Shown: positions 42,539 through 51,466, counted from the stretch's first letter. The stretch is 64,000 nt of DNA from Streptomyces liliiviolaceus (GCF_018070025.1 NZ_JAGPYQ010000001.1:2914001-2978000), one strand, 5' to 3'. Notes: generated by a model from the sequence alone, not told the origin. Numbers and translations: made by a program.

Positions 42539-44731
42539 GTGGGGGCCATTCCGACGCAACGGGAGTCCGCGTCCCGTGCTGCTGGGGCCGTGGCGCGCCC
42601 GCACACGGTGGCCCGTACATCCTTGCCGGGCAACTCCCTCGCACCGGGCGCGGCCCGCAGGTTCGTCCGCGCGACGCTCGCCGGCTGGGCCGAACTCGGC
42701 GTACCCGGAGCGGAGTTGGTCACCGATCAGCTCGTCGGGGACGCGATGGTGGTGGTCAGCGAGCTGGTCACGAACGCCGTGGTGCACGCCGGCACGGACG
42801 TGGAACTGCTGTGCCGGCTCGACGACTGCACGGAGGACTGCGCGGCGTCGTTGCCCGGCGCGGGAGCCGAGCCGGGCCCCGCGCCGGGCAATGCACCGGG
42901 CCCGATGCCGGGCAGCACGGCGGGCGCCGCGCCCGGGGGCGTGCCGGACGGCGGGCCCGGCCCCGTGCCGGGTGCCGCGGAGGGGCTCGCGCCGGGTGGC
43001 GTGCCGGGCGGTGGGACGGGGCTTGCGGTGGTTCCCGGGGCGGGGGTCACGGCGAGCGGCGTGTCGAGCGCCGGGGCGGGTGTCGGCGGTGGGGCCCGGG
43101 AAGCGGCCTTCCCCGTGGAGCGGCAGAGCGCCCTCGTCGTAGAGGTGTCCGATCATCACCCCGAGCGGGTCGTGCGGGACGACAGTGACAGTGTCGGGCG
43201 GCCGTACGACGCCATCGAGTACGGGCGTGGGCTGCGGCTCGTGTCCGCGCTCTCCGACGCCTGGGGCATCACGTACCGCACCGGGACGAAGACCGTGTGG
43301 GCGCGGCTGCCCGCGGAGACCATCCCGACCGCCGAGGCCGCGGAGGCCTACGAGGGCGAGCGCGCGCTGCGGCGCGGGCAGCGGGCCGCCGAGATCCTCG
43401 CCCCCGAACCCCGGCGCAGCGTGCAGGACCAGGACTGGCTCAACCGCGGCGCCCTCTCCTTTCTCGCCGAGGCCTCCGACCTGCTCGCCGGGCAGCTCGA
43501 CGAGGACCTGGTCGCCGCCCTCACCGGACAGCTGGTCGTGCCGCGGCTCGCCGACTGGTGCGCGGTGTGGCTGGAGGACGAGGCGCCGGGCCGCTCCGAC
43601 GGGGGCCTCGTCGGCGGACCGCGCCTCGCCCGCGTCTGGCACGGCAGCGAGAACCGCATGGAGGAGCTGCGCCGGCTGCTGGAGAAGGACCCGCCCGAAC
43701 TGCCCGAGTCGGCGCGCTCCGGACCCGTACCGATGCCCTGGCCCGCCGAGGCCCTGGGCGCGAAGGCGGAGGAGGGATCGGCCCTCGCGTTCCGGCTGAT
43801 CGCGGGCGGCAGACCGCTCGGCGCCCTCGTCATCGGACGGGCCGGACAGGACCACTTCCCCGACGAGATCACCGGACTCGTCGAGGACCTCAGCCGCCGC
43901 GTCGCGCTGGCCATCGGAGCGGCCCGTCAGTACGCCCGCCAGGCCACCATCAGCCGCGTACTGCAGCGCGGCCTGCTGCCCGGCGCGGTCGCCGAGATCC
44001 CCGGGGTGCGCAGCGCGCTCGTCTACGAGCCCTGCGACAAGGGCGGCCCGAGCGGCGACTTCTACGACCTCTTCCCCGCGGGCGACGGACGCTGGTGCTT
44101 CGCCCTCGGCGACGTCCAGGGCAAAGGGCCCGAGGCGGCCGTCGTCATCGGCCTCGCCCGGCCCTGGCTGCGGCTGCTGGCCCGCGAGGGCTACGCGGTG
44201 CCGGACGTCCTGGACCGGCTCAACCAGCTCCTCCTCGACGACGCCACCGAGACCGCGGACGCGGCGGCCCGCGCCCTGGTGGCGGACGGCGGCCGGGGGC
44301 TCGCCGACGAAGGGCCGCAGAACCGGTTTCTCTCCCTCCTCTACGGCGAGCTCGTCCCCGTCGAGGGCGGTGTGCGCTGCACCCTGGCCTCCGCCGGACA
44401 CCCGCTGCCGCTGCTCCTCCAGCCCTCCGGGGAGGTCCGCGAGGTGGCCCAGCCGCAGACCCTCCTCGGCGTCTTCGAGGACGCCGGCTACGGCTGCGGG
44501 ACCTTCGAGCTGCGGCCCGGCGACAGCATCCTGTGCGTCACGGACGGCGTGACGGAGCGCCGCAACGGACACCGGCAGTTCGACGACGAGGACGGGCTCG
44601 CCGCCGCGCTCACCGGCTGCGCGGGGCTGAACGCCGATCTGATCGCCGAGCGCATCCGGCGTCTGGTGCACGATTTCGGCGGCAAGCCGCCGGAGGACGA
44701 CCTGGCGCTGCTGGTGCTGCAGGCGGAGTGA
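42539..44731 (+). CDS. SpoIIE-type PP2C phosphatase with split anti-sigma-like ATPase domain and GAF
   Basis: 730 residues; GTG 42539 follows AGGGAG by 7 nt. Residues 20-260 are an RsbW-like HATPase (N box SELVTNAVVH, later GRGLRLVSALSDAWG), interrupted at about 102-195 by a Gly/Pro/Ala-rich insert of near-repeats (PGPAPG, PGGVPDGG, APGGVPGGG). A GAF-like region follows (about 295-455), then a PP2C/SpoIIE domain (RGLLPGAVAEIPGVRSALVYEPCD, PSGDFYDLF, ALGDVQGKGPEAA, SILCVTDGVTERR). Such proteins combine anti-sigma kinase and phosphatase functions in partner-switching. It is divergent from the HAMP-array kinase (103 bp), which may make them one signalling module. Confidence 0.88.
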   Translation: MGAIPTQRESASRAAGAVARPHTVARTSLPGNSLAPGAARRFVRATLAGWAELGVPGAELVTDQLVGDAMVVVSELVTNAVVHAGTDVELLCRLDDCTEDCAASLPGAGAEPGPAPGNAPGPMPGSTAGAAPGGVPDGGPGPVPGAAEGLAPGGVPGGGTGLAVVPGAGVTASGVSSAGAGVGGGAREAAFPVERQSALVVEVSDHHPERVVRDDSDSVGRPYDAIEYGRGLRLVSALSDAWGITYRTGTKTVWARLPAETIPTAEAAEAYEGERALRRGQRAAEILAPEPRRSVQDQDWLNRGALSFLAEASDLLAGQLDEDLVAALTGQLVVPRLADWCAVWLEDEAPGRSDGGLVGGPRLARVWHGSENRMEELRRLLEKDPPELPESARSGPVPMPWPAEALGAKAEEGSALAFRLIAGGRPLGALVIGRAGQDHFPDEITGLVEDLSRRVALAIGAARQYARQATISRVLQRGLLPGAVAEIPGVRSALVYEPCDKGGPSGDFYDLFPAGDGRWCFALGDVQGKGPEAAVVIGLARPWLRLLAREGYAVPDVLDRLNQLLLDDATETADAAARALVADGGRGLADEGPQNRFLSLLYGELVPVEGGVRCTLASAGHPLPLLLQPSGEVREVAQPQTLLGVFEDAGYGCGTFELRPGDSILCVTDGVTERRNGHRQFDDEDGLAAALTGCAGLNADLIAERIRRLVHDFGGKPPEDDLALLVLQAE

Positions 44732-44786
44732 CGGCCCTCCGCCCGGGCGGAGGGGGCACATCCGTGCGTGCGGGACAATGGAGGAC

Positions 44787-46019
44787 ATGCCTTCCGCACT
44801 TCCCGACGGCGAGCCCGTCCCCGACGACGGGGCGCTGCCCGCGCACGCCCTGGCCGACGCGGCCGACCGCCCGCTCGGGTTCTATCTGCACGTCCCGTAC
44901 TGCGCGACGCGCTGCGGCTACTGCGACTTCAACACGTACACGGCGACGGAGCTGCGCGGTTCCGGGGGCGTGCTGGCCTCCCGCGACAACTACGCCGAGA
45001 CCCTGATCGACGAGGTCCGTCTCGCCCGCAAGGTCCTCGGTGACGATCCGCGGCCCGTCCGCACGGTCTTCGTCGGCGGCGGTACGCCCACCCTGCTGGC
45101 CGCCGACGATCTCGTACGGATGCTGGGGGCCGTCCGGGACGAGTTCGGGCTCGCGGACGACGCGGAGATCACCACGGAGGCCAATCCGGAGTCGGTGGAC
45201 CCCGGATATCTGGCCACCCTCCGGGCCGGTGGGTTCAACCGGATCTCCTTCGGCATGCAGAGCGCGCGCAAGCACGTGCTGCAGATCCTCGACCGCACCC
45301 ACACCCCCGGCCGGCCCGAGGCGTGCGTCGCCGAGGCCCGCGCGGCCGGCTTCGACCATGTGAACCTCGACCTCATCTACGGCACTCCCGGTGAGAGCGA
45401 CGACGACTGGCGGGCCTCGCTCGACGCGGCGATCGGCGCCGGGCCCGACCATGTGTCCGCGTACGCGCTGATCGTCGAGGAGGGGACGCAGCTCGCCCGG
45501 CGTATCCGGCGCGGCGAGGTGCCGATGACCGACGACGACGTCCACGCGGACCGCTACCTGATGGCCGAGGATCGTCTGTCGCAGGCGGGGTTCTCCTGGT
45601 ACGAGGTCTCCAACTGGGCCACCTCCGAGGCCGGGCGGTGCCTCCACAACGAGCTGTACTGGCGCGGGGCCGACTGGTGGGGGGCCGGGCCCGGGGCCCA
45701 CAGCCATGTGGGCGGGGTGCGGTGGTGGAACGTCAAGCACCCGGGCGCGTACGCGGGGGCGTTGGCGGGTGGGCGGTCGCCCGGCGCCGGGCGTGAGCTG
45801 TTGTCCGACGAGGACCGGCGGGTCGAGCGGATTCTGCTGGAGCTGCGGTTGGTGTCGGGGTGTCCGTTGTCGCTGCTGCGGGTGGATGGGCTGGCGGCGG
45901 CTTCGCGTGCGCTGGCGGAGGGGTTGCTTGAGGCGGGGCCGTTCTCGGAGGGGCGGGCGGTGCTCACCCTGCGGGGGCGGTTGCTGGCGGACGGGGTGGT
46001 CCGGGACCTGGTGGACTAG
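44787..46019 (+). CDS. hemW: HemW-type radical SAM protein (coproporphyrinogen oxidase-like)
   Basis: 410 residues. The radical SAM motif CATRCGYC has Cys 39, 43 and 46. FYLHVPYC and FVGGGTPTLL are typical. The later part contains ISFGMQSARKHVLQILDRTHTP, NLDLIYGTPGESDDDW and GWSW-type FSWYEVSNWA. The extra N-terminal 25 or so residues are a Pro/Ala-rich leader. HemW is a heme chaperone, and annotation as oxygen-independent coproporphyrinogen oxidase is common but often wrong. ATG 44787 is preferred because -10-like GACAAT lies 7 nt upstream; ATG 44778 lies inside that promoter. Confidence 0.93.
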   Translation: MPSALPDGEPVPDDGALPAHALADAADRPLGFYLHVPYCATRCGYCDFNTYTATELRGSGGVLASRDNYAETLIDEVRLARKVLGDDPRPVRTVFVGGGTPTLLAADDLVRMLGAVRDEFGLADDAEITTEANPESVDPGYLATLRAGGFNRISFGMQSARKHVLQILDRTHTPGRPEACVAEARAAGFDHVNLDLIYGTPGESDDDWRASLDAAIGAGPDHVSAYALIVEEGTQLARRIRRGEVPMTDDDVHADRYLMAEDRLSQAGFSWYEVSNWATSEAGRCLHNELYWRGADWWGAGPGAHSHVGGVRWWNVKHPGAYAGALAGGRSPGAGRELLSDEDRRVERILLELRLVSGCPLSLLRVDGLAAASRALAEGLLEAGPFSEGRAVLTLRGRLLADGVVRDLVD

Positions 46020-46027
46020 GCCGGGTT

Positions 46028-46221
46028 CTTCCGCCCCCGCCGCCCCTACCCGTTCCCGTCCACGCATGGGGCTGCGCCCCTCGCCCCCGTATCGCGCTTC
46101 GCGCTCGTCCTCAAACGCCGGACGGGCTAGGAGTTAGCCTCTCCGGCGTTTGAGGAGCGGGGGTTCGGGGGCTGGCCCCCGAGTCGTTGACGGGAACGGG
46201 TAGGGGCGGCGGGGGCGGAAG
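46028..46221. repeat. Repeat B: large cruciform-capable palindrome
   Basis: This 194-bp element fills the gap between convergent hemW and the DUF3097 gene. The outer arms, 33 bp each (46028-46060 and 46189-46221), are perfect inverted copies starting CTTCCGCCCCCGCC. The inner arms, 15 bp each (46108-46122 and 46142-46156), are TCCTCAAACGCCGGA and its complement, with an apex GGCTA/TAGCC. Side hairpins occur at GGGGCTGCGCCCC and GGGGGCTGGCCCCC. It could also stop transcription in both directions. Confidence 0.9.
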
Positions 46222-46230
46222 AAAACGCCC

Positions 46231-47034
46231 CTACTCCGGTGCCGTGACGAAGTCGATCAGTTCTTCCACTCTGCCCAGGAGCTCCGGCTGGAGGTCCCGG
46301 TACGAGTGGACCGAGTCCAGGATCCGCTCCCACGCCGCGCCCGTGTTTTCCGGCCACCCCAGAGCCCGGCAGACCCCCGTCTTCCAGTCCTGCCCCCGCG
46401 GCACCCGCGGCCAGGACGGGATACCCACGGACGCCGGCTTCACCGCCTCCCAGACGTCGATGTACGGATGGCCCACGACCAGCGCGTACTCGCTCGTCAC
46501 GGCCGCCGCGATCCGCGACTCCTTCGTGCCGGGGACCAGGTGGTCCACCAGGACCCCGAGCCGCGCGTCCGGCCCGGGACCGAACTCGTCGACGATGGCG
46601 GGCAGGTCGTCGACGCCCTCCAGGTACTCGACGACGACGCCCTCGATGCGCAGGTCGTCGCCCCAGACCCGCTCCACCAGTTCGGCGTCGTGGCGGCCCT
46701 CGACGTAGATGCGTCCCGCACGGGCCACCCGGGCCCGCGCCCCGGGCACGGCGACCGACCCGGACGCCGTGCGCGTGGGGCGTACCGGCGCGGCCGACGG
46801 GCGTACGAGGGTCACCACGCGCCCTTCCAGGAGGAAGCCGCGCGGTTCCAACGGGAACACCCGGTGCTTGCCGAAGCGGTCCTCCAGCGTCACCGTGCCC
46901 GCCTCGCAGCGGATCACGGCACCGCAGAACCCGGTGCCGGGCTCCTCGACCACGAGCCCCGGCTCCGCCGCCACCTCGGGCACGGGCTTGGGCTTCTTCC
47001 ACGGAGGGGTCAGATCCGCTGAGTACTGGCGCAT
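46231..47034 (-). CDS. DUF3097 family protein
   Basis: 267 residues, starting RQYSADLTPPWKKPKPVPEV after the Met at 47034. A beta-rich N-terminus (GFCGAVIRCEAGTVTLEDRFGKHRVFPLEPRGFLLEGRVVTLVRP) is followed by an alpha/beta region with GRIYVEGRHDAELVERVWGDDLRIEGVVVEYLEGVDDLPAIV. That segment recalls a Toprim-like fold, with EGxxD and later DHLVPGTKESRI. The C-terminus has WGWPEN-like LGWPENTGAAWERILDSV. The family is common in actinobacteria and has no established function. Nuclease or primase-like chemistry is suggested only by the possible Toprim features. Confidence 0.82.
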   Translation of the reverse strand: MRQYSADLTPPWKKPKPVPEVAAEPGLVVEEPGTGFCGAVIRCEAGTVTLEDRFGKHRVFPLEPRGFLLEGRVVTLVRPSAAPVRPTRTASGSVAVPGARARVARAGRIYVEGRHDAELVERVWGDDLRIEGVVVEYLEGVDDLPAIVDEFGPGPDARLGVLVDHLVPGTKESRIAAAVTSEYALVVGHPYIDVWEAVKPASVGIPSWPRVPRGQDWKTGVCRALGWPENTGAAWERILDSVHSYRDLQPELLGRVEELIDFVTAPE

Positions 47035-47090
47035 TCGGATGACGATAGGAGAAGCAGGGCCCCGCACGTACACCGACACCCCGGAGCGGC

Positions 47091-47138
47091 GCTCGCGGCA
47101 GGACTCGCGGCACGACTCGCCGCACGACTCACGGCACG
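47091..47138. repeat. Four 12-bp tandem repeats at the end of the metallo-hydrolase gene
   Basis: Units GCTCGCGGCAGG, ACTCGCGGCACG, ACTCGCCGCACG and ACTCACGGCACG. The last covers the stop codon (47129-47131) of the minus-strand metallo-hydrolase gene; the rest fills the 94-bp gap before the DUF3097 start. Confidence 0.85.
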
Positions 47139-47875
47139 TCGAAACGCCGTGCCAGCGCCTCCCGTTGGGCCCGTACGAACGCCGCGTCCACCACCGCCCC
47201 GTGCCCGGGCACGTACAGCGCGTCCTCGCCCCCGAGGTCCAGCAGGCGGTCCAGCGCGGCGGGCCAGCGGGAGGGCACGGCGTCCGGGCCCGCCTGGGGT
47301 TCGCCGGACTCCTCGACGAGGTCGCCGCAGAAGACGATCTCCGGGGAGCCGGGCCCGGCGACCAGGACCGCGAGGTCGTGGCCCGTGTGCCCGGGGCCCA
47401 CGTTCGCCAGCAGGACCTGCCGGCCACCGCCCAGGTCGAGCGTCCACTCGCCGGAGACGAGATGCCGGGGCCGCACCAGGAGATCCGCCGCCTCGGCCGC
47501 CTCCCCGGGATCGGCGCCGTTGCGCACGGCGTCCGCGAGCAGTTCCTCCCGGCCCTCGCCCAGGACCAGTTCGGCGCCCACCGCGGCGAACACCTCGGCC
47601 CCCGCGAACGCCGCCGCCCCGAAGACATGGTCGAAGTGCGGATGCGTGAGCGCGAGATGCGTGACGCGCCCGCCCCCGAGCAACCCGTGCGCCCGCGTGC
47701 GCAGTCGCGCGCCCTCCCGCACGCTGGACCCCGCGTCGATCATGAGCGCCGCGTCCTCGCCGACCACGAGCCCGGCCGTGCAGTCCCACCCCGGGAGCCG
47801 GCAGCGCCCCGCGTACGGGGACAGCTCCTCCCAGCCGGTTCCGTCGCGCCCGGGCCCTTCCCATGTCACGTTCAT
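47129..47875 (-). CDS. Metallo-beta-lactamase fold hydrolase
   Basis: 248 residues. The metal-binding motif is HPHFDHVFG (HxHxDH). Other ligands follow in VGPGHTGHDLAV, FCGDLVEESGEP and VPGHGAVVD. ATG 47875. It opens with MNVTWEGPGRDG, with no signal peptide. The substrate is unknown; the overall shape fits glyoxalase II- or quinolinase-like hydrolases. It is the gene before the hrcA promoter, on the opposite strand, and may be co-transcribed with the DUF3097 gene downstream. Confidence 0.87.
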   Translation of the reverse strand: MNVTWEGPGRDGTGWEELSPYAGRCRLPGWDCTAGLVVGEDAALMIDAGSSVREGARLRTRAHGLLGGGRVTHLALTHPHFDHVFGAAAFAGAEVFAAVGAELVLGEGREELLADAVRNGADPGEAAEAADLLVRPRHLVSGEWTLDLGGGRQVLLANVGPGHTGHDLAVLVAGPGSPEIVFCGDLVEESGEPQAGPDAVPSRWPAALDRLLDLGGEDALYVPGHGAVVDAAFVRAQREALARRFDVP

Positions 47876-47986
47876 GCGCCGACGCTAACCCCGTCGGCCG
47901 CGCCCGCATGTTCCCGACAGAGCGGGACACCCTCGTACACGTCGCCTGTCCGATGTGCCCGGCGTCACGACATCGCAGGCCCGCCC

Positions 47987-48017
47987 TTGCCCGGCCCGTA
48001 CCCACCGGCCGTACACT
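47987..48017 (+). promoter_or_regulatory. hrcA promoter
   Basis: TTGCCC at 47987-47992 and TACACT at 48012-48017, spacer 19. Transcription would start near 48024, just before the CIRCE-like operator, so HrcA binding there would block it. Confidence 0.5.
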
Positions 48018-48030
48018 TGGCGCGGGGATG

Positions 48031-48057
48031 CTGGCACTCGCGCGCGCTGAGTGCCAG
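48031..48057. promoter_or_regulatory. CIRCE-like HrcA operator
   Basis: CTGGCACTC, 9 nt, GAGTGCCAG: a perfect inverted repeat in the exact CIRCE frame (consensus TTAGCACTC-N9-GAGTGCTAA), with the outer TTA/TAA replaced by CTG/CAG. It lies 67 nt before the hrcA start. It indicates autoregulation of the hrcA-dnaJ operon. Confidence 0.9.
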
Positions 48058-48124
48058 GCGGCACCGCCGATGACGACCGACTGACGACCGATGACCGCGC
48101 GGAAGACCACGGGAGGTGTGCGCG

Positions 48125-49141
48125 ATGCTCAGTGAACGCAGGCTCGAAGTGCTGCGCGCCATCGTCCAGGACTACGTGGGCACGGAGGAGCCGGTCGGCT
48201 CGAAGGCGCTCACGGAGCGCCACCGGCTGGGCGTGTCACCGGCGACCGTCCGCAACGACATGGCGGTCCTGGAGGACGAGGGGTACATCGCGCAGCCGCA
48301 CACGAGTGCGGGGCGCATCCCCACGGACAAGGGCTACCGGCTCTTCGTCGACAAGCTCGCGGGCGTCAAGCCGATGACGGCGCCCGAGCGGCGGGCGATC
48401 CACCACTTCCTGGACGGTGCCGTCGACCTCGACGACGTCGTGGGGCGGACCGTGCGGCTCCTCGCACAGCTCACCCGGCAGGTGGCGGTCGTCCAGTACC
48501 CGTCGCTGACCCGCTCGACCGTGCGTCATGTGGAGCTGCTCGCGCTGGCCCCGGCCCGCGTCATGCTCGTACTGATCACGGACACCGGGCGCGTCGAGCA
48601 GCGCATGGTGGACTGCCCGGCCCCCTTCGGGGAGGTCTCCGTGGCAGATCTGCGCGCGCGGCTCAACAGCAGGATCACGGGGCGCCGTTTCGCGGATGTC
48701 CCCCAACTGGTGCAGGATCTCCCCGACGCCTTCGAGTCGGAGGACCGGGGCACGGTCGCTACCGTGCTCTCCACCCTCCTGGAGACTCTTGTCGAGGAGA
48801 CCGAGGAGCGGCTGATGATCGGCGGCACCGCCAATCTGACGCGCTTCGGACATGATTTTCCCCTCACGATCCGTCCGGTGCTCGAAGCGTTGGAGGAGCA
48901 GGTCGTGCTCCTCAAACTCCTCGGCGAGGTCAACGATTCGGGCATGGCCGTACGGATCGGTCACGAGAACGCCCATGAGGGACTCAACTCCACTTCTGTG
49001 GTCTCGGTCGGCTACGGTTCGGGCGGCGAAGCAGTCGCCAAACTCGGCGTGGTCGGACCGACGCGCATGGATTACCCCGGAACGATGGGAGCGGTACGAG
49101 CGGTGGCACGGTACGTAGGACAGATCCTGGCGGAGTCGTAA
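48125..49141 (+). CDS. hrcA: Heat-inducible transcription repressor HrcA
   Basis: 338 residues. An N-terminal winged helix ([63 protein letters not shown]) is followed by a GAF-like and dimer domain ([25 protein letters not shown], then [41 protein letters not shown]). It binds CIRCE; in Streptomyces it controls groE and dnaJ2-type genes. ATG 48125 is preceded by GGAGG at 8 nt. dnaJ follows directly. Confidence 0.97.
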   Translation: MLSERRLEVLRAIVQDYVGTEEPVGSKALTERHRLGVSPATVRNDMAVLEDEGYIAQPHTSAGRIPTDKGYRLFVDKLAGVKPMTAPERRAIHHFLDGAVDLDDVVGRTVRLLAQLTRQVAVVQYPSLTRSTVRHVELLALAPARVMLVLITDTGRVEQRMVDCPAPFGEVSVADLRARLNSRITGRRFADVPQLVQDLPDAFESEDRGTVATVLSTLLETLVEETEERLMIGGTANLTRFGHDFPLTIRPVLEALEEQVVLLKLLGEVNDSGMAVRIGHENAHEGLNSTSVVSVGYGSGGEAVAKLGVVGPTRMDYPGTMGAVRAVARYVGQILAES

Positions 49142-50281
49142 GTGGCCACGGACTACTACGCCGTACTCGGCGTGCGCCGCGACGCGTCCCAGGACGAGAT
49201 CAAGAAGGCATTCCGGCGGCTCGCCCGCGAGCTGCACCCGGACGTCAACCCCGATCCGAAGACGCAAGAGCGCTTCAAGGAGATCAACGCCGCGTACGAG
49301 GTGTTGTCGGACCCGCAGAAGAAGCAGGTCTACGACCTCGGTGGCGACCCGCTGTCCCAGGCGGGCGGCGGTGGCGCGGGCGGCTTCGGAGCCGGCGGCT
49401 TCGGCAACTTCTCGGACATCATGGACGCGTTCTTCGGAACGGCGTCGCAGCGTGGCCCCCGGTCGCGCACGCGGCGCGGCCAGGACGCGATGATCCGGCT
49501 GGAGATAGAGCTCGACGAGGCGGCCTTCGGCACGACGAAGGACATCCAGGTCGACACGGCCGTCGTCTGCACCACCTGCAGCGGTGAGGGCGCCGCCCCC
49601 GGCACCTCCGCGCAGACCTGTGACATGTGCCGCGGTCGTGGCGAGGTCTCCCAGGTCACGCGGTCCTTCCTGGGCCAGGTCATGACGTCCCGGCCGTGTC
49701 CGCAGTGCCAGGGCTTCGGAACGGTCGTCCCGACGCCGTGCCCCGAGTGCGCGGGCGACGGACGGGTGCGCTCGCGCCGGACCCTGACCGTGAAGATCCC
49801 CGCCGGTGTCGACAACGGCACCCGGATCCAGCTCGCGGGCGAGGGCGAGGTCGGCCCCGGCGGCGGCCCCGCCGGCGACCTGTACGTGGAGATCCACGAG
49901 CTGCCGCACAACATGTTCCAGCGGCGCGGCGACGATCTGCACTGCACGGTCACCATCCCGATGACCGCGGCGGCGCTCGGTACCAAGGTCCCGCTGGAGA
50001 CGCTCGACGGGCTCGAAGAGGTCGACATCCGCCCCGGCACGCAGTCCGGGCAGTCGATCCCCAAGCACGGGCGCGGCATCACCCATCTGCGGGGCGGCGG
50101 ACGCGGCGACCTGATCGTGCACGTCGAGGTCATGACGCCCACGAAACTCGATCCCGAGATGGAGCGGGTCCTGCGGGAGCTGGCCCAGATGCGGGGCGAG
50201 GAGCGGCCCACCGGGCAGTTCCAGCCCGGTCAGCAGGGCTTGTTCTCCCGGCTGAAGGACGCCTTCAACGGCCGTACCTGA
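49142..50281 (+). CDS. dnaJ: DnaJ chaperone (second DnaJ, HrcA-linked)
   Basis: 379 residues. The J domain (1-70) has HPD at 32-34 (LHPDVNP). A Gly/Phe-rich stretch follows (AGGGGAGGFGAGGFGNF), then four zinc motifs: CTTCSGEG, CDMCRGRG, CPQCQGFG and CPECAGDG. The C-terminal substrate-binding domains end in the DAFNGRT tail. Its GTG directly follows the hrcA stop (TAAGTG), so translation is coupled. Streptomyces also has a dnaK-linked DnaJ elsewhere; this is the HrcA-regulated one. A stimulator of DnaK ATPase activity. Confidence 0.97.
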   Translation: MATDYYAVLGVRRDASQDEIKKAFRRLARELHPDVNPDPKTQERFKEINAAYEVLSDPQKKQVYDLGGDPLSQAGGGGAGGFGAGGFGNFSDIMDAFFGTASQRGPRSRTRRGQDAMIRLEIELDEAAFGTTKDIQVDTAVVCTTCSGEGAAPGTSAQTCDMCRGRGEVSQVTRSFLGQVMTSRPCPQCQGFGTVVPTPCPECAGDGRVRSRRTLTVKIPAGVDNGTRIQLAGEGEVGPGGGPAGDLYVEIHELPHNMFQRRGDDLHCTVTIPMTAAALGTKVPLETLDGLEEVDIRPGTQSGQSIPKHGRGITHLRGGGRGDLIVHVEVMTPTKLDPEMERVLRELAQMRGEERPTGQFQPGQQGLFSRLKDAFNGRT

Positions 50282-50380
50282 CGGGCGAACCGCCGGGCAT
50301 GCCGCAGGATGATTCCGGTGGCTTATGCCCGGCGGACGGCCGGATTCGGACTTGTACGGAGGACGTGACAACATGCCGTC

Positions 50381-51466
50381 ATGTCCTCCGCGCTGACCGA
50401 TCTTTTCCCCCTCCCGATCGTGCAGGCCCCGATGGCCGGCGGCGTCTCCGTGCCGCAGCTCGCCGCGGCCGTGTCCGAGGCCGGGGGGCTCGGTTTCCTC
50501 GCCGCCGGCTACAAGACGGCCGACGGCATGTACCAGGACATCAAGCAGCTGCGCGGGGCCACCAGCAGGCCGTTCGGCGTGAACCTCTTCATGCCGCAGC
50601 CCGAGTACGCCGACCGGTCGGCCGTCGAGGTGTACGCCCACCAGCTCGCCGGTGAGTCCTCCTGGTACGAGACCGAACTGGGCGACCCCGACAGCGGACG
50701 CGACGACGGCTACGACGCCAAGCTCGCCGTCCTCCTCGACAACCCGGTGCCGGTCGTCTCCTTCCACTTCGGGTGCCCCACCCGCGACGTCCTCGACTCC
50801 CTGAGCCGGGCCGGCACGCTCACCCTCGTCACCGCGACCACCGCCGAGGAGGCGCAGGCCGTGCAGTGGGCGGGCGCCGACGCGGTCATCGTGCAGGGCG
50901 TCGAGGCCGGCGGCCACCAGGGCACCCACCGCGACAACCCGGAGACGGACGGCTCCGGCATCGGACTGCTGTCGCTCATCGCGCTGGTCCGCGAGACCGT
51001 GCAGATCCCGATCGTCGCGGCCGGCGGCATCATGCGCGGCAGCCAGATCGCCGCGGCGCTGGCCGCCGGCGCGAGCGCCGCCCAGCTGGGCACCGCCTTC
51101 CTCGCCACCCCCGAGTCCGGCGCCAACGCCCTGCACAAGCAGGCGCTGACCAACCCCCTCTTCGTCCGTACGCAGCTGACGCGGGCGTTCTCCGGCCGCC
51201 CCGCGCGCGGACTGATGAACCGCTTCATGCGCGAGCACGGGCCGTACGCGCCCGCCGCCTACCCCGAGGTGCACCACCTCACCTCCGCGCTGCGCAAGGC
51301 CGCCGCAAAGGCGGGGGACGCGCAGGGCATGGCGCTGTGGGCGGGGCAGGGGCACCGGCTCGCCCGCGAACTGCCCGCCGGACAGCTGGTGGAGGTGCTC
51401 GCGGCCGAACTCGCCGCCGCCCGGACAGCGTTGTCGGCCGAGCAGGACGGGGGCGTCGGGCGATGA
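50381..51466 (+). CDS. Nitronate monooxygenase family FMN protein
   Basis: 361 residues, TIM barrel of the NMO/2-nitropropane dioxygenase family. Motifs are IVQAPMAGGVSVPQLAAAVSEAGGLGFLAAGYK, VSFHFGCP, ADAVIVQGVEAGGHQG, IPIVAAGGIMRGSQIAAALAAGASAAQLGTAFLATPES. Its role in the cell is probably detoxification of nitroalkanes such as propionate-3-nitronate, by analogy. The sequence is too general to separate class I NMO from enoyl reductase-like relatives. rsmE overlaps its stop by four bases (ATGA). Confidence 0.9.
   Translation: MSSALTDLFPLPIVQAPMAGGVSVPQLAAAVSEAGGLGFLAAGYKTADGMYQDIKQLRGATSRPFGVNLFMPQPEYADRSAVEVYAHQLAGESSWYETELGDPDSGRDDGYDAKLAVLLDNPVPVVSFHFGCPTRDVLDSLSRAGTLTLVTATTAEEAQAVQWAGADAVIVQGVEAGGHQGTHRDNPETDGSGIGLLSLIALVRETVQIPIVAAGGIMRGSQIAAALAAGASAAQLGTAFLATPESGANALHKQALTNPLFVRTQLTRAFSGRPARGLMNRFMREHGPYAPAAYPEVHHLTSALRKAAAKAGDAQGMALWAGQGHRLARELPAGQLVEVLAAELAAARTALSAEQDGGVGR

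Noticed and set aside
46020..46230. Palindromic region as a replication or attachment site
   Set aside because: No integrase or replication gene nearby and a near-identical copy exists at 52.2 kb; better explained as a dispersed repeat.
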